A DNA stretch of 64,000 nucleotides from Dyella japonica A8 (GCF_000725385.1 NZ_CP008884.1:372001-436000); one strand, 5' to 3'; numbered from the stretch's first letter, positions 1 to 8,421 are shown. Notes: a model not told the origin generated them from the letters alone. Made by a program: numbers and translations.

Positions 1-102
1 GGTCATCCATGAAAGCTCCCCGCTTTCCGCGAAGACGCCGTCGTCAGGATCAAGCTGTACTTCCAGCACGGGCATGACCGTGCCCTGGATGCGTGTCTGC
101 AT
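1..102 (-). CDS. AIM24/TIGR00266 family protein, N-terminal fragment
   Basis: The first 34 codons of a gene that runs off the left edge. The start is the ATG at 102, with a GGGGGA ribosome site about ten bases upstream. The visible residues begin MQTRIQGTVMPVLEVQLDPD and continue with a GELSWMT stretch, which matches the opening beta strands of the AIM24 (TIGR00266) family. These are beta-rich cytosolic or membrane-associated proteins of unclear bacterial function. It lies downstream of the DUF6882 gene on the same strand with a 73 bp gap, so the two may be cotranscribed. The family call rests on this short stretch only. Confidence 0.7.
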   Translation of the reverse strand, partial: MQTRIQGTVMPVLEVQLDPDDGVFAESGELSWMT

Positions 103-175
103 GTGGTGTTTCCCCCATGATGGATGGTTGCGTGAATGAGGTCGGCGTGGGCGTTCGCGCCGGAACGGGATGGCG

Positions 176-664
176 TCAATGAGGGGGCGTGAGAGGCCTG
201 ATGCCGGTGATCGCCAGATAGGTATGCGGGCCATCCGGCGACGACGCCGGTGCCCGGTAGCAACCCAGCGCCTTGAGCTGCTGCACCGCCATGGCGGCCA
301 GATCCCACGCCATCGCCTCGCCACCGATGGAGAAGGCGCTTTCCTTGCCGAACAGATCGAACCCGGTGACGGCCTGCAGCTGCTTCAACGGCAGCGCCTT
401 TTCACGCAGCGGGGCGATGAAGGTCGGGTTGCTCCATGCCCATTTCCAACTGCTGGACTTCGGGGAAAAACTTCCGATGCCGATGACTTCGGCTTCGACC
501 GCCAGCTTGTCATCGCGATCGAAGAACTGCAGCCTGGCGCCTTCCTGCTCGAACCACCAGCGTTTCATCTCCCCCAGGTCATAGGCATGGCTCAACTGCG
601 CCTGTTTCGCCCGCAGTTCGTCGTTGGCCTTCGCGAGGAAAACGTCGAATTCTTCGTCAGTCAT
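176..664 (-). CDS. DUF6882 domain protein
   Basis: A 162-residue protein starting at an ATG with AGGGGGCGGC in front. It opens with an acidic helical part (TDEEFDVFLAKANDEL), followed by a region rich in aromatic residues (RWWFEQEGARLQFFD, SSWKWAWSNP). The Trp-rich middle and the overall length fit the DUF6882 family, whose function is unknown. There is no signal peptide or membrane segment, so it is probably cytosolic. It precedes the AIM24-type gene on the same strand. The family name is from recall, not from a search. Confidence 0.7.
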   Translation of the reverse strand: MTDEEFDVFLAKANDELRAKQAQLSHAYDLGEMKRWWFEQEGARLQFFDRDDKLAVEAEVIGIGSFSPKSSSWKWAWSNPTFIAPLREKALPLKQLQAVTGFDLFGKESAFSIGGEAMAWDLAAMAVQQLKALGCYRAPASSPDGPHTYLAITGIRPLTPPH

Positions 665-905
665 GCCGCCCCCTGAGCCTTGCCGTGTCGCGCCAAGAAT
701 CTACCGTTCGCCGCGTTCCTGAAGAGCGTGCCGACATAGTTTCCACGATACCCATGACGGGGCCAATGCGTCGCACGCATCCGGACGAAGCGCGACAGGC
801 CACCGCAAGCCAGTGCAATGACCTCCGGCAGGGAATGACCAACGTCACTGTGTACGGATCGTCGGCAAGCGCCAGACTGACGTCACTTTGACAGGGGGAT
901 CAAAG

Positions 906-1853
906 ATGCTTATCTCGGGCCAGCAGGTTGCCTTTACCGCGCCTGCCGGGGCAAAGCCCTGGCAGCGCTGGTTGCTGTATTCGTCGCCCGCGCGGCTGGC
1001 GATATTCATCGCCGTGTTCGTGCCCGGTGTCATGGTGATTACGAAGGCCATGCACGCACTGGGATGGACGCATGATGCAAGCCCGCTGCAGGCGGGCCTT
1101 GGCCAGTTCTTCGGGCGCATCGTGCCGGCACTGGTGGCGTATCTGGTGTTGACCCGGCTGGTTGAACGTCGCGTGCCCGCCGAGCTGCTGTCGCGCGACA
1201 TGGTTTCACGCGCACTGGCCGGGCTGGTGACGGGCACCCTGTTGTTCAGTGCGGTGGTCGGCGTGCTGTGGCTGCTCGGCAGCTACCATGTCGTCGGATT
1301 CAATCCGCACGCCAATTGGGTGACAGCGCTGCTGATGGTGGGCCTGGGCGCGGGTATCGGCGAAGAGATCATGTTCCGCGGCGCCCTTTTCCGCATCGTG
1401 GAAGAAGGCTTCGGCAGCTGGGCGGCCATCGTGGTTTCGGCGCTGTTCTTTGGCCTGGCGCACATCAGCAATCCAGAGGCCACGCTGTGGAGTTCGGCGG
1501 CCATCACCATCGAGGCGGGCGTGCTGTTTGGCCTGCTCTACATGGTGACGCGCTCCTTGCCCCTGTGCATGGGCCTGCACGCCGCATGGAATTTCTGCCA
1601 GGGCACGGTCTACGGCATTCCGGTGTCGGGCACGGCGGCGGACGGCTGGCTGGTATCCACACGCACCGGGCCGGACTGGCTCACCGGCGGTGCCTTTGGT
1701 GTGGAAGCTTCGGTGATCGCCATGCTGACGTGCATGCTGTTGTCACTGGCACTTCTGGCCATCGCGCTGAAGCGCGGTTGCTTCGTCTCGCCCGGTTGGG
1801 TGCGGCACAGGCAAGGCGTGGCGCCGTTGCAGGGCGCGCAGGCGGCAGCGTAA
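906..1853 (+). CDS. CPBP family intramembrane metalloprotease
   Basis: A 315-residue polytopic membrane protein of the CPBP (CAAX protease and bacteriocin-processing, Abi) family, intramembrane glutamate proteases or protease-like proteins. Motif 1 is seen as GIGEEIMFRGALF, followed by FFGLAHISN and then GLHAAWNF, the usual EExxxR, FxxxH and HxxxN/D set. About seven or eight hydrophobic segments are visible. The start chosen is the ATG at 906, preceded by AGGGGGATCAAAG; an in-frame TTG at 888 is less likely because the ribosome site lies inside that extension. The substrate is unknown. It is flanked by a repeat element and transcribed alone. Confidence 0.85.
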   Translation: MLISGQQVAFTAPAGAKPWQRWLLYSSPARLAIFIAVFVPGVMVITKAMHALGWTHDASPLQAGLGQFFGRIVPALVAYLVLTRLVERRVPAELLSRDMVSRALAGLVTGTLLFSAVVGVLWLLGSYHVVGFNPHANWVTALLMVGLGAGIGEEIMFRGALFRIVEEGFGSWAAIVVSALFFGLAHISNPEATLWSSAAITIEAGVLFGLLYMVTRSLPLCMGLHAAWNFCQGTVYGIPVSGTAADGWLVSTRTGPDWLTGGAFGVEASVIAMLTCMLLSLALLAIALKRGCFVSPGWVRHRQGVAPLQGAQAAA

Positions 1854-1876
1854 CGCGCTCGCGTGCGCCTGCCTTG

Positions 1877-2070
1877 GAGCCTGTTCACAACCTCCTTCAG
1901 ACGCAAAATTTCCTCACCGTCATTCCCGCGAAAGCGGGAATCCAGAGTTTTTCCGCTTTCGATGGCGCTTAAAGTCACTGGATTCCCGCTCTTGCCCCCT
2001 TTTCGGGGTTCGCGGGAATGACGGTGAGGGGTAGCGAGGTGTTACCGCGAGACTTTGAACAGGCTCTTAG
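1877..2070. repeat. nested palindromic repeat element, copy A
   Basis: The outer arms are GAGCCTGTTCACAACCTCC on the left and GACTTTGAACAGGCTCTTAG on the right. Inside them lies a second inverted pair, CTCACCGTCATTCCCGCG on the left and CGCGGGAATGACGGTGAG on the right, with a short unique core. It fills the spacer between the convergent CPBP and retropepsin genes. The right end supplies the TAA stop of the retropepsin gene. Related copies lie at 5994-6170, 14843-15018, 29351-29561 and 29561-29763. Confidence 0.85.
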
Positions 2071-3821
2071 TGCGACGCGACCGCCAGTCCAAACTTGGTG
2101 GCGTGTGCTTCAATCTCCGGATCCATCCCGCGCGCGGCGGCCAGATCGGCCTGACCCGCATCGGCTTGTCCGGCGCGGATCTTCGCCAGGCCAAGGCCAT
2201 AGCGCGACCACGCGGCATGTGGCCGTTCCGCCACGGCCTGTTCGTACGCCTTGATCGAATCGGCGTAGTTGCCCAGGCGCAACTGGATCAGGCCAAGACT
2301 GTCGAGATAGGCCGCGTTCGCGCCATCGCGCTTGATCGCCTTGCGACAATCCTTCAGGCCGTCGTCGAGCATCTGGTTGCTCAGGCCGCGCGCCCAGCAG
2401 CGTTCGTTGAGCACGGCGCCGAGCATGGCGTCGCTGCCGTGCAACCGGATCCAGTCGTCGAGCAGGGGCAACGCCGCGGCGGGTTGGTCGAGCTGGATGT
2501 AGAAGCCCGCAATCGAGCGCGCGTGCGCGGAACCGGCAGGCGCCAGCGCGCTGGCTGCGGCCACGTCGGCGGCGGCACCATCATGGTCTTTCCGCAGGTA
2601 GCGGAGCCGCGCGCGCAGCAGCAACGCATCGAAATCCTTCGGGTCCAGGCCCAGGGCCTTGTCGGCGTCCGCGAGCGCGGCGTCGGGCTGTTTGTTGGCC
2701 TCATGCGCCGCGGCACGGGACACATAGTAAGCAGCCTGATCCGGCGCCAGGCGGATGGCTTCGTCCAGGTCGGCCACGGCCGCGTTCGGCTCACCGCGTG
2801 ACAGGTGGGCCTGGCCGGACAACGCGTAATCACCGGCGGTTTTCGACGCGGTGCCACTGCCACCCGTGGCATGGTCTCCATCGGGCTTGGCGCCATCGGC
2901 GGGCGCATCCGCATAGGTGAACACGCGGCCGCCGTTATAGGTGAAGAACACCCGCTTCGTGCTGTTGGCGATGAACATGCGGTGGGCGAGGATGAAGTCC
3001 ACGCCGAGCAGCAAGTCCACGTCGTCGCCAATGCGATCGTCAAGGACCATCATCTGGCTGTGCTGGATGGTTTCCGAACCCACGGAGAAGGAATCCACCT
3101 TGGCCGTCCATGTCTTCACCGGCTTGGCACCGACGCCAATGCTGGTGCTGCCGGCCCTGGCATCCTTGAGGTCGATGCCGGCGCGCTCGGCGGCGTTGCG
3201 GCTCAACACGGTGGCGGCCGCGCCAGAGTCGAGCACGGCCTTCACCTTCTTGCCGTTGATGGTGACGGTGAGGAAGGTGCGCCGGTCATACCGGTTGGCG
3301 GACGGTTCGATCTCGGCGTCGTTGTATTTGCCGTCCTGCACCCAATACGCCAGCATCGTCTTGTCGCAATGCTCCGCCTTGAACAGCGTGATCTTGCCGT
3401 GGGCAAGATCGAGCTCCAGGTCGGCGATATCGAGCAGGTTGGCACCGAGCAGACCGGTGCCGATATCCGTGCCGCCCACGATGAAGTCCACGTTCTTCAA
3501 CGTGGTGTCGAGTATGCCCAATTCCTTGACGTGCGCTTGCTGGATGTTCGCGGAGCCACCGACGCCGCTGATGCGGTAGCCGAAGGGCGCCGCTTCCAGC
3601 TTGAGTCCAAGCGATGATGCGTTGGCACCCGACATGATGTTGAAGAACGCACCGGTATCGATGACGAAGCGTGTGCTGGTTCCGTTGATCTTCACCATGG
3701 TGGTGGCCTGGTTGCCGACCATTTCCACCGGCAAGGTGCCGTAGCTCTTCAAATGGCAGCCTTCACCCCACGCCTGGCCCGCCAGCAGCAGGCCCAATCC
3801 AAGACAGCAAAAGCGCAGCAT
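2067..3821 (-). CDS. secreted double retropepsin-like aspartic protease with C-terminal TPR repeats
   Basis: A 584-residue exported protein. The start is the ATG at 3821 with GGGAGGACAGGG in front, giving the signal peptide MLRFCCLGLGLLLAGQAWGE. Two retropepsin-type folds follow. The first has FVIDTGAFFN (Asp about residue 55) and an LLGANLL strand; the second has AVLDSGAAATVLS (Asp about 198) and LLGVDFILAH. From about residue 310 to the end come four or five tetratricopeptide repeats (for example AVADLDEAIRLAPDQ). Retropepsins normally dimerise with one Asp per lobe; here two lobes sit on one chain. It is predicted periplasmic, with an unknown substrate. The stop codon TAA lies in the adjoining repeat. 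Confidence 0.85.
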   Translation of the reverse strand: MLRFCCLGLGLLLAGQAWGEGCHLKSYGTLPVEMVGNQATTMVKINGTSTRFVIDTGAFFNIMSGANASSLGLKLEAAPFGYRISGVGGSANIQQAHVKELGILDTTLKNVDFIVGGTDIGTGLLGANLLDIADLELDLAHGKITLFKAEHCDKTMLAYWVQDGKYNDAEIEPSANRYDRRTFLTVTINGKKVKAVLDSGAAATVLSRNAAERAGIDLKDARAGSTSIGVGAKPVKTWTAKVDSFSVGSETIQHSQMMVLDDRIGDDVDLLLGVDFILAHRMFIANSTKRVFFTYNGGRVFTYADAPADGAKPDGDHATGGSGTASKTAGDYALSGQAHLSRGEPNAAVADLDEAIRLAPDQAAYYVSRAAAHEANKQPDAALADADKALGLDPKDFDALLLRARLRYLRKDHDGAAADVAAASALAPAGSAHARSIAGFYIQLDQPAAALPLLDDWIRLHGSDAMLGAVLNERCWARGLSNQMLDDGLKDCRKAIKRDGANAAYLDSLGLIQLRLGNYADSIKAYEQAVAERPHAAWSRYGLGLAKIRAGQADAGQADLAAARGMDPEIEAHATKFGLAVASH

Positions 3822-3995
3822 CCCTGTCCTCCCCTGTTTGCCATGACGGCAGCATATATGGCGGGCCCGGCAACGCAACGCCCTGCGCCATGCCCCCGGC
3901 GGCAGCCCGCCCCGGCCCATGAAGGTGCCTCCACCCGCGCAACGACGTCAGGCGTAACATCGGCGGCGCCCGTCACTCGTACCGCAGGGGATGCC

Positions 3996-4553
3996 ATGAA
4001 GATTGAGACCGTTGCGATCGTGCTCTTCGCCGCCTGGTTCTTTTCCGAGGGTCTGATACTCCGCACGGCGCGCGACCGGAGCGGCGCGAACGTGGACCAC
4101 CGCTCGCTCGCCGTGCTGGCGACCAGCAACATGCTTTTGCCATGGCTTTCCATTGCCCTGTACTTTCTCGGCATCGGCAGGCTGGACGTCGCGCCGATGT
4201 TCAAGTTCATCGGTACGCTGGTGATGGTGGCGGGCTTCTGCGTCCGCTGGTCGGGCATGTGGACGTTGCGGAAGTTCTTCTCGGCCAACGTGGCGGTGCA
4301 GAACGATCACCGGCTGGTGATCGCGGGGCCGTATCGCTTTGTGCGTCACCCCGGCTACTTCGGCGGCTGGCTGTCATTCGTCGGGCTGGGGATGGCGCTG
4401 GGCAACGGACTGGCGATCGTGCTGCTCACGGTGTTCACCTTGCCGGCATTTCTCTATCGCATCCGCATTGAGGAAGACGCGCTCACCCGCGCGTTCCCCG
4501 ACTACCCGCAGTACGTCCTGAAGGTGAAGCGTTTCCTGCCCTTCGTGTGGTGA
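3996..4553 (+). CDS. isoprenylcysteine carboxyl methyltransferase-like membrane protein
   Basis: A 185-residue protein with about four to five membrane segments. The C-terminal half carries AGPYRFVRHPGYFGGWLSF and then RIRIEEDALTRAFPDYPQY, the signature of the ICMT/PEMT-type methyltransferase superfamily that binds S-adenosylmethionine at the membrane. The start chosen is the ATG at 3996, which follows GCAGGGGATGCC. Bacterial members methylate varied small or lipid substrates, and nothing here identifies the acceptor. It is divergent from the retropepsin gene and upstream of an MFS gene on the same strand. Confidence 0.85.
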   Translation: MKIETVAIVLFAAWFFSEGLILRTARDRSGANVDHRSLAVLATSNMLLPWLSIALYFLGIGRLDVAPMFKFIGTLVMVAGFCVRWSGMWTLRKFFSANVAVQNDHRLVIAGPYRFVRHPGYFGGWLSFVGLGMALGNGLAIVLLTVFTLPAFLYRIRIEEDALTRAFPDYPQYVLKVKRFLPFVW

Positions 4554-4767
4554 TGGCGCGGCAGCCAGCCCGATAGGGAACGCGAGGCGCGGCGCGCACG
4601 CGGACGATGCAGCGTGCGCGCCCCTAGGGGCATGCGACTTGCGCGGTTCTGCGATTCCCTGGCCGGCGCCGCAATGGACGCGCGGCTGGCCTCCATGCGC
4701 CCCAGGCGCTATGCTTCGCATGCTGCACCGCACCACTGCGCCTCTCCCCAAGGCCCGAGCATTCCCC

Positions 4768-5994
4768 ATGTCTGCATCCGCACCCGCACTTGATCCGGGC
4801 ACGCCGCCCGTTCGTGTTCCCCATGTAGGGCTGGTCATCCTTGCCCTTGCCGTGGGTGGCTTTGCCATCGGCACCACGGAATTCGCCACCATGAGCATGC
4901 TGCCGCTGTTTGCGCAGGGCCTGGGCATCGATGCGCCCACGGCAGGCCATGCGATCAGTGCGTATGCGCTGGGCGTGGTGGTGGGTGCGCCGGTAATCAC
5001 CGTGCTTGGCGCACGCATGCCACGTCGCGCCTTGCTGCTGATGCTGATGGCGATGTTCACCGTGTTCAACGGACTCACCGGGCTCTCGCCCAGCTATCAC
5101 TGGATGCTGGTGTTCCGCTTCCTGAGCGGCCTGCCGCATGGCGCGTACTTCGGCGTCGGCGCGCTGGTGGCCAGTTCGCTGGTGCCTGCCAACCGCCGCA
5201 CGCGCGCGGTGGGACAGATGTTCCTGGGCCTGACCTGCGCCACCATCGTCGGTGTGCCGCTGGCGAGCTGGCTGGGGCAGTCCGTGGGCTGGCGCTGGAG
5301 CTTCGCGCTGGTGGCCCTGCTGGGCGTGGCGACGATGAGCGCGGTGTATGCGTTCGCGCCGGACACGCCCGCCGACCGCAACGCGAGCCCGCTGCGCGAG
5401 CTCGGCGCGCTGAAGCGCCCGCAGGTGTGGATGACGCTGGGCATCGGCGCCATCGGTTTCGGCGGCCTGTTCGCGGTCTACACCTATCTCGCCGACATCC
5501 TGCTCAAGGTGACGCAACTGTCGCTGGACGCGGTGCCGTGGGTGATGGGCGTGTTCGGCGTGGGCATGACGCTGGGCAACCTGGTCGTGCCCCATTTCGC
5601 CGATCGTGCGCTGATGCGCACAGCAGGTGCCCTGCTGACGTGGAGCATGGTGATCCTCGCCATCTTCCCGTTCACCGCCGGCCACGTATGGACGCTGGGC
5701 GCCACCGTGTTCCTGATCGGCATGGGCGGCGCGCTTGGCACCGTGTTGCAGACGCGGCTGATGGACGTGGCGGGCGACGCGCAAGGCCTCGCCGCCTCGC
5801 TCAACCACTCCGCCTTCAATGCTGCCAACGCACTTGGCCCCTTCCTCGGCGGCCTTGCCATTGCGCACGGTTACGGCTGGACCTCGCCCGGCTGGGTGGG
5901 TAGCGGCCTCGCGCTGGGTGGCTTGTTGCTGTGGTTCGTGTCGATGGCGATGGACCGGCGCGTGGATGCCATGACGGCGTGTGAATCCTGCTGA
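4768..5994 (+). CDS. MFS transporter, DHA1 (AraJ-like) family
   Basis: A 408-residue membrane protein with twelve predicted helices. The N-terminal segment GGFAIGTTEFATMSMLPLFA is the typical opening of AraJ/YdhP-type drug or sugar efflux proteins. The A-motif region reads GARMPRRALLL, and the motif-C-like stretch is LGLTCATIVGVPLASWLG. It probably exports small molecules by proton antiport. The start is uncertain: the ATG at 4768 gives a normal cytosolic N terminus but has only a weak ribosome site, and another in-frame ATG lies at 4711. It follows the ICMT-like gene by about 210 bp. Confidence 0.85.
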   Translation: MSASAPALDPGTPPVRVPHVGLVILALAVGGFAIGTTEFATMSMLPLFAQGLGIDAPTAGHAISAYALGVVVGAPVITVLGARMPRRALLLMLMAMFTVFNGLTGLSPSYHWMLVFRFLSGLPHGAYFGVGALVASSLVPANRRTRAVGQMFLGLTCATIVGVPLASWLGQSVGWRWSFALVALLGVATMSAVYAFAPDTPADRNASPLRELGALKRPQVWMTLGIGAIGFGGLFAVYTYLADILLKVTQLSLDAVPWVMGVFGVGMTLGNLVVPHFADRALMRTAGALLTWSMVILAIFPFTAGHVWTLGATVFLIGMGGALGTVLQTRLMDVAGDAQGLAASLNHSAFNAANALGPFLGGLAIAHGYGWTSPGWVGSGLALGGLLLWFVSMAMDRRVDAMTACESC

Positions 5995-6170
5995 GGTCTT
6001 GTTCGCGACCTCCTTCAAGCCCCAGGTTCCCTCACCGTCATTCCCGCGAAAGCGGGAATCCAGTGCCTTTCAGCTCTACGCGAAACGGGAAAAGGCGCTG
6101 GATTCCCGCTTTCGCGGGAATGACGGTGAGGGGGCTGGGTGCTGGAGCAAGATTTTGAACAGGCACCAAG
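5994..6170. repeat. nested palindromic repeat element, copy B
   Basis: It starts directly at the stop of the MFS gene. The inner arms CTCACCGTCATTCCCGCG and CGCGGGAATGACGGTGAG are intact. The right outer arm, AGATTTTGAACAGGC, is recognisable, and the left outer arm (GGTCTTGTTCGCGACCTCC) has diverged. The organisation and length match copy A. Confidence 0.8.
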
Positions 6171-6192
6171 ATCGCGAATAGGCCCCAAAGCA

Positions 6193-6543
6193 TCAGTTCA
6201 ACAAATCCTCCCAGTTCTTCGGCACCTTGCCTTTCGGCCCCGGTGTCGGCTGGTCCAGCGGATGGAACAGCGGTGGGCGCAACGCCGGACCGTAGTAGGC
6301 CTGCCCCGTGCGGTAATCGAAGAACCAGCGCTCGTCCGGCTCGAAGTTGGCCACCACCGGGTGGCCGGTTTCGTGGAAGTGCTTGGTTGCGTGCTGGCTC
6401 GGCGAGCTGTCGCAGCAACCGATGTGGCCGCACTCGGCGCAGCGGCGCAGGTGGAACCACCATCCGCCCGACGCCAGGCATTCCACGCAGCCGTTGCCGC
6501 TCGGTTCGGCGTCAAGGTTGATGCCTGATTCTTGTTTGCTCAT
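6193..6543 (-). CDS. UBP-type zinc finger protein
   Basis: A 116-residue cytosolic protein with the ZnF-UBP fold seen in eukaryotic deubiquitinases and in short stand-alone bacterial proteins. Cys and His ligands are visible in order: GCVECLASGGWWFHLRRC, CAECGHIGCCDSS, QHATKHFHETGHP. The RRC/CGHIGCCD block and the paired His residues are the signature. The C-terminal third (WFFDYRTGQAYYGP) follows the usual short bacterial version. The start is the ATG at 6543. It sits 60 bp downstream of the DUF1348 gene on the same strand. Its bacterial role is unknown. Confidence 0.88.
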   Translation of the reverse strand: MSKQESGINLDAEPSGNGCVECLASGGWWFHLRRCAECGHIGCCDSSPSQHATKHFHETGHPVVANFEPDERWFFDYRTGQAYYGPALRPPLFHPLDQPTPGPKGKVPKNWEDLLN

Positions 6544-6603
6544 GCGTGGTTTCCTTGGTGTCGATATCCAGGGCATGGTGGCGGCTGCCACGTCCCGCTG
6601 ACG

Positions 6604-7071
6604 TCAAAAGCCCAGCTCGCTCAAGCCCGGATGATCGTCCGGGCGGCGCCCGAGCGGCCAGTGGTATCGGCGTTCCGACTCGGCGATGCGCAGGTCGTTG
6701 ATCGACGCGTGGCGATGCGTCATCAGGCCATGCTCGTCGAACTGCCAGTTCTCGTTGCCGTAGCTGCGGTACCACTGGCCCGAGTCGTCGTGCCATTCGT
6801 AGGCGAAGCGCACGGCGATGCGGTTGCCCGCGAAGGTCCACAGCTCCTTGATGAGGCGGTAATCAAGCTCGCGGTTCCATTTGCGCGTGAGGAAGGCCTG
6901 CGCCTCCTCACGTCCGTGGATGAACTCCGCGCGGTTGCGCCAGTAGGTATCGGGTGAATACGCCAGCACCACGCGGGAGGGATCGCGGCTGTTCCACCCA
7001 TCCTCGGCGAGCCGCACTTTCTGCGCGGCCGTCTCGGCGGTGAAGGGAGGAACCGGGGGACGGCTTTCCAT
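6604..7071 (-). CDS. DUF1348 / NTF2-like (SnoaL-fold) protein
   Basis: A 155-residue soluble protein of the nuclear transport factor 2 superfamily, DUF1348 branch. Family stretches seen: [26 protein letters not shown], the motif [19 protein letters not shown], and [21 protein letters not shown]. These proteins form cone-shaped alpha+beta folds that bind or transform small ligands, and no substrate can be read here. The length is typical. It lies just upstream of the UBP zinc-finger gene, possibly in the same transcript. Confidence 0.88.
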   Translation of the reverse strand: MESRPPVPPFTAETAAQKVRLAEDGWNSRDPSRVVLAYSPDTYWRNRAEFIHGREEAQAFLTRKWNRELDYRLIKELWTFAGNRIAVRFAYEWHDDSGQWYRSYGNENWQFDEHGLMTHRHASINDLRIAESERRYHWPLGRRPDDHPGLSELGF

Positions 7072-7140
7072 GGGATGCCTCGCAATGTGGGCTGAAGACG
7101 AATGAGGTTAGCGCGGCTGGCCCCACCCAGTGTTTCAAGA

Positions 7141-7193
7141 CCGTCATTCCAGCGCACCCCGAAAAGGGCGCAAGGGCCGGAATGACGGAGAGG
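7141..7193. repeat. short palindromic repeat (CCGTCATTCC family)
   Basis: The arms CCGTCATTCCAGCGC and GGGCCGGAATGACGG flank an imperfect core. It is a solo inner palindrome of the family described at 1877-2070, in the spacer between the Lrp gene (whose reading ends at 7238) and the DUF1348 gene. Confidence 0.65.
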
Positions 7194-7237
7194 GAGGCCA
7201 ACGGTCTTCGCATGTGGATCTGGCACTCCCCTCTCTG

Positions 7238-7705
7238 TCACTCCAAGGGCAGCGCATACGTGCGCTTGACCACCTGACTGGGCATGTCGGTCTTGACGTT
7301 CTGGATGCCGTTGGCGCGGGTGAGATGGGTGGACTGGAAATGGCGATAGTCGTCCAGGTCCGCCACGGCCACGCGCAACAACGCGTCGCAATCGCCAAGC
7401 ATGATGTAGCACTCCATCACCTGCGGCAGCCGCTGCATGGCGCGGATGAACTGGTCGATGGTGTCGGCGTCCTGCGCGGTAAGCCACACGCGGGTGAACA
7501 GGGTAAGGCCTGCACCGACCTTGGCCGGGTCGAGCACGGCGACGTAGCGGTCGATCACGCCGGCCTCTTCCAGCAGCTTCACCCGGCGCAGGCAGGGCGA
7601 GGGCGACAGGCCCACTTCGCGGGCAAGGTCGGTGTTGGGCAGCCGCGCGTTCTCCTGCAGGGCGTGCAGGATGCGCTTGTCGGTGTCGTCCAGCCGGATT
7701 GGCAT
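7238..7705 (-). CDS. Lrp/AsnC family transcriptional regulator
   Basis: A 155-residue regulator. The N-terminal winged helix-turn-helix reads LDDTDKRILHALQENARLPNTDLAREVGLSPSPCLRRVKLLEEAG, the hallmark of Lrp/AsnC proteins. It is followed by the RAM ligand-binding domain (VMECYIMLGDCDALLRV). It is divergent from a LysE-type exporter gene with a 104 bp shared spacer holding palindromes. By family precedent it is an amino-acid-responsive regulator of that exporter, and probably autoregulatory. The effector is unknown. Confidence 0.93.
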   Translation of the reverse strand: MPIRLDDTDKRILHALQENARLPNTDLAREVGLSPSPCLRRVKLLEEAGVIDRYVAVLDPAKVGAGLTLFTRVWLTAQDADTIDQFIRAMQRLPQVMECYIMLGDCDALLRVAVADLDDYRHFQSTHLTRANGIQNVKTDMPSQVVKRTYALPLE

Positions 7706-7729
7706 GATGCATCACTCATGACTTGACCC

Positions 7730-7787
7730 TTGGCATGATATGCCAATATCCGTTCCAGATCGGCCATACCTGGCACCCTATGCCAGG
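7730..7787. promoter_or_regulatory. paired operator-like palindromes between lrp-type and lysE-type genes
   Basis: There are two inverted repeats with the same TGGCA half-site. TTGGCAT-GAT-ATGCCAA at 7730-7746 is perfect, with 7 bp arms and a 3 bp spacer. CCTGGCA-CCCTA-TGCCAGG at 7769-7787 is perfect, with 7 bp arms and a 5 bp spacer. A partly overlapping CCAGG-AAC-CCTGG lies at 7783-7795. Their centres are about 40 bp (four helical turns) apart in the divergent promoter region, which fits cooperative binding by an Lrp-type oligomer. Binding itself is inferred. Confidence 0.55.
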
Positions 7788-7809
7788 AACCCTGGCGTAG
7801 CCTGTCGCC

Positions 7810-8421
7810 ATGGATATCCACACCCTGCTGCTGTTTGCCGCCACGGTTCTGCCGCTGATCTGCGTGCCGGGGCCGGACATGCTTTTCATCGCCTCGCAGG
7901 CCGTGACGGGCAACGCCCATGCTGGGCTGCAGGCTACGGCGGGCGTCTGCCTCGGCTACGTGCTGCATTCGTTGCTGGTGGCGCTCGGCCTTGCGGCGGT
8001 GATCGCGACCTCGCCCGTGCTGTTCCATGCATTCCGCTGGATGGGCGTGCTGTACCTGATCTGGCTCGCCGCGAAACTGCTGCGTTCGGCGCTCCAGCCC
8101 CGGCGTGTCGCATGGCCCACGACGCAGACCACATCGCCGCTGCGCCGCGGCTTTTTCACAGCGGCGCTCAATCCCAAGGGCATGATGATCTACTTTGCGA
8201 TCCTGCCGCAGTTCATGCATGCCGGGCACGCCGTCGCGCTGCAGGCGATGTTGCTCTCGGCCATCTTCATCGCGTTGTGCGCGCTGGTATACAGCGTGCT
8301 CAGCATGGCACTCGCCCGCACTGGCCGTGCCGGCGGCCCGAGTGATCGCCGCCGGCGGTGCGTGGAAGGCGTATCCGGCGGCATGCTGATCGTCGCCGCC
8401 GCAAGACTGGCGAGCAACTAG
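7810..8421 (+). CDS. LysE/RhtB family amino acid exporter
   Basis: A 203-residue inner-membrane protein with about six hydrophobic segments. The family signature appears near the N terminus (LPLICVPGPDMLFIASQAVTG), and the internal FFTAALNPKGMMIYFAILPQF is the second conserved block of LysE/RhtB proteins. It exports amino acids or derivatives; the substrate cannot be told from sequence. The divergent Lrp-type regulator is its obvious controller. A second, unrelated LysE paralogue lies at 55970-56581. Confidence 0.9.
   Translation: MDIHTLLLFAATVLPLICVPGPDMLFIASQAVTGNAHAGLQATAGVCLGYVLHSLLVALGLAAVIATSPVLFHAFRWMGVLYLIWLAAKLLRSALQPRRVAWPTTQTTSPLRRGFFTAALNPKGMMIYFAILPQFMHAGHAVALQAMLLSAIFIALCALVYSVLSMALARTGRAGGPSDRRRRCVEGVSGGMLIVAAARLASN

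Noticed and set aside
4624..6018. Long His/Gln/Arg-rich frame opposite the MFS gene (similar ones at 20000-21200, 25300-27000, 27060-29100)
   Set aside because: These are antisense shadows of GC-rich genes with third-position bias; composition is unlike real proteins and the opposite strand encodes clear families.
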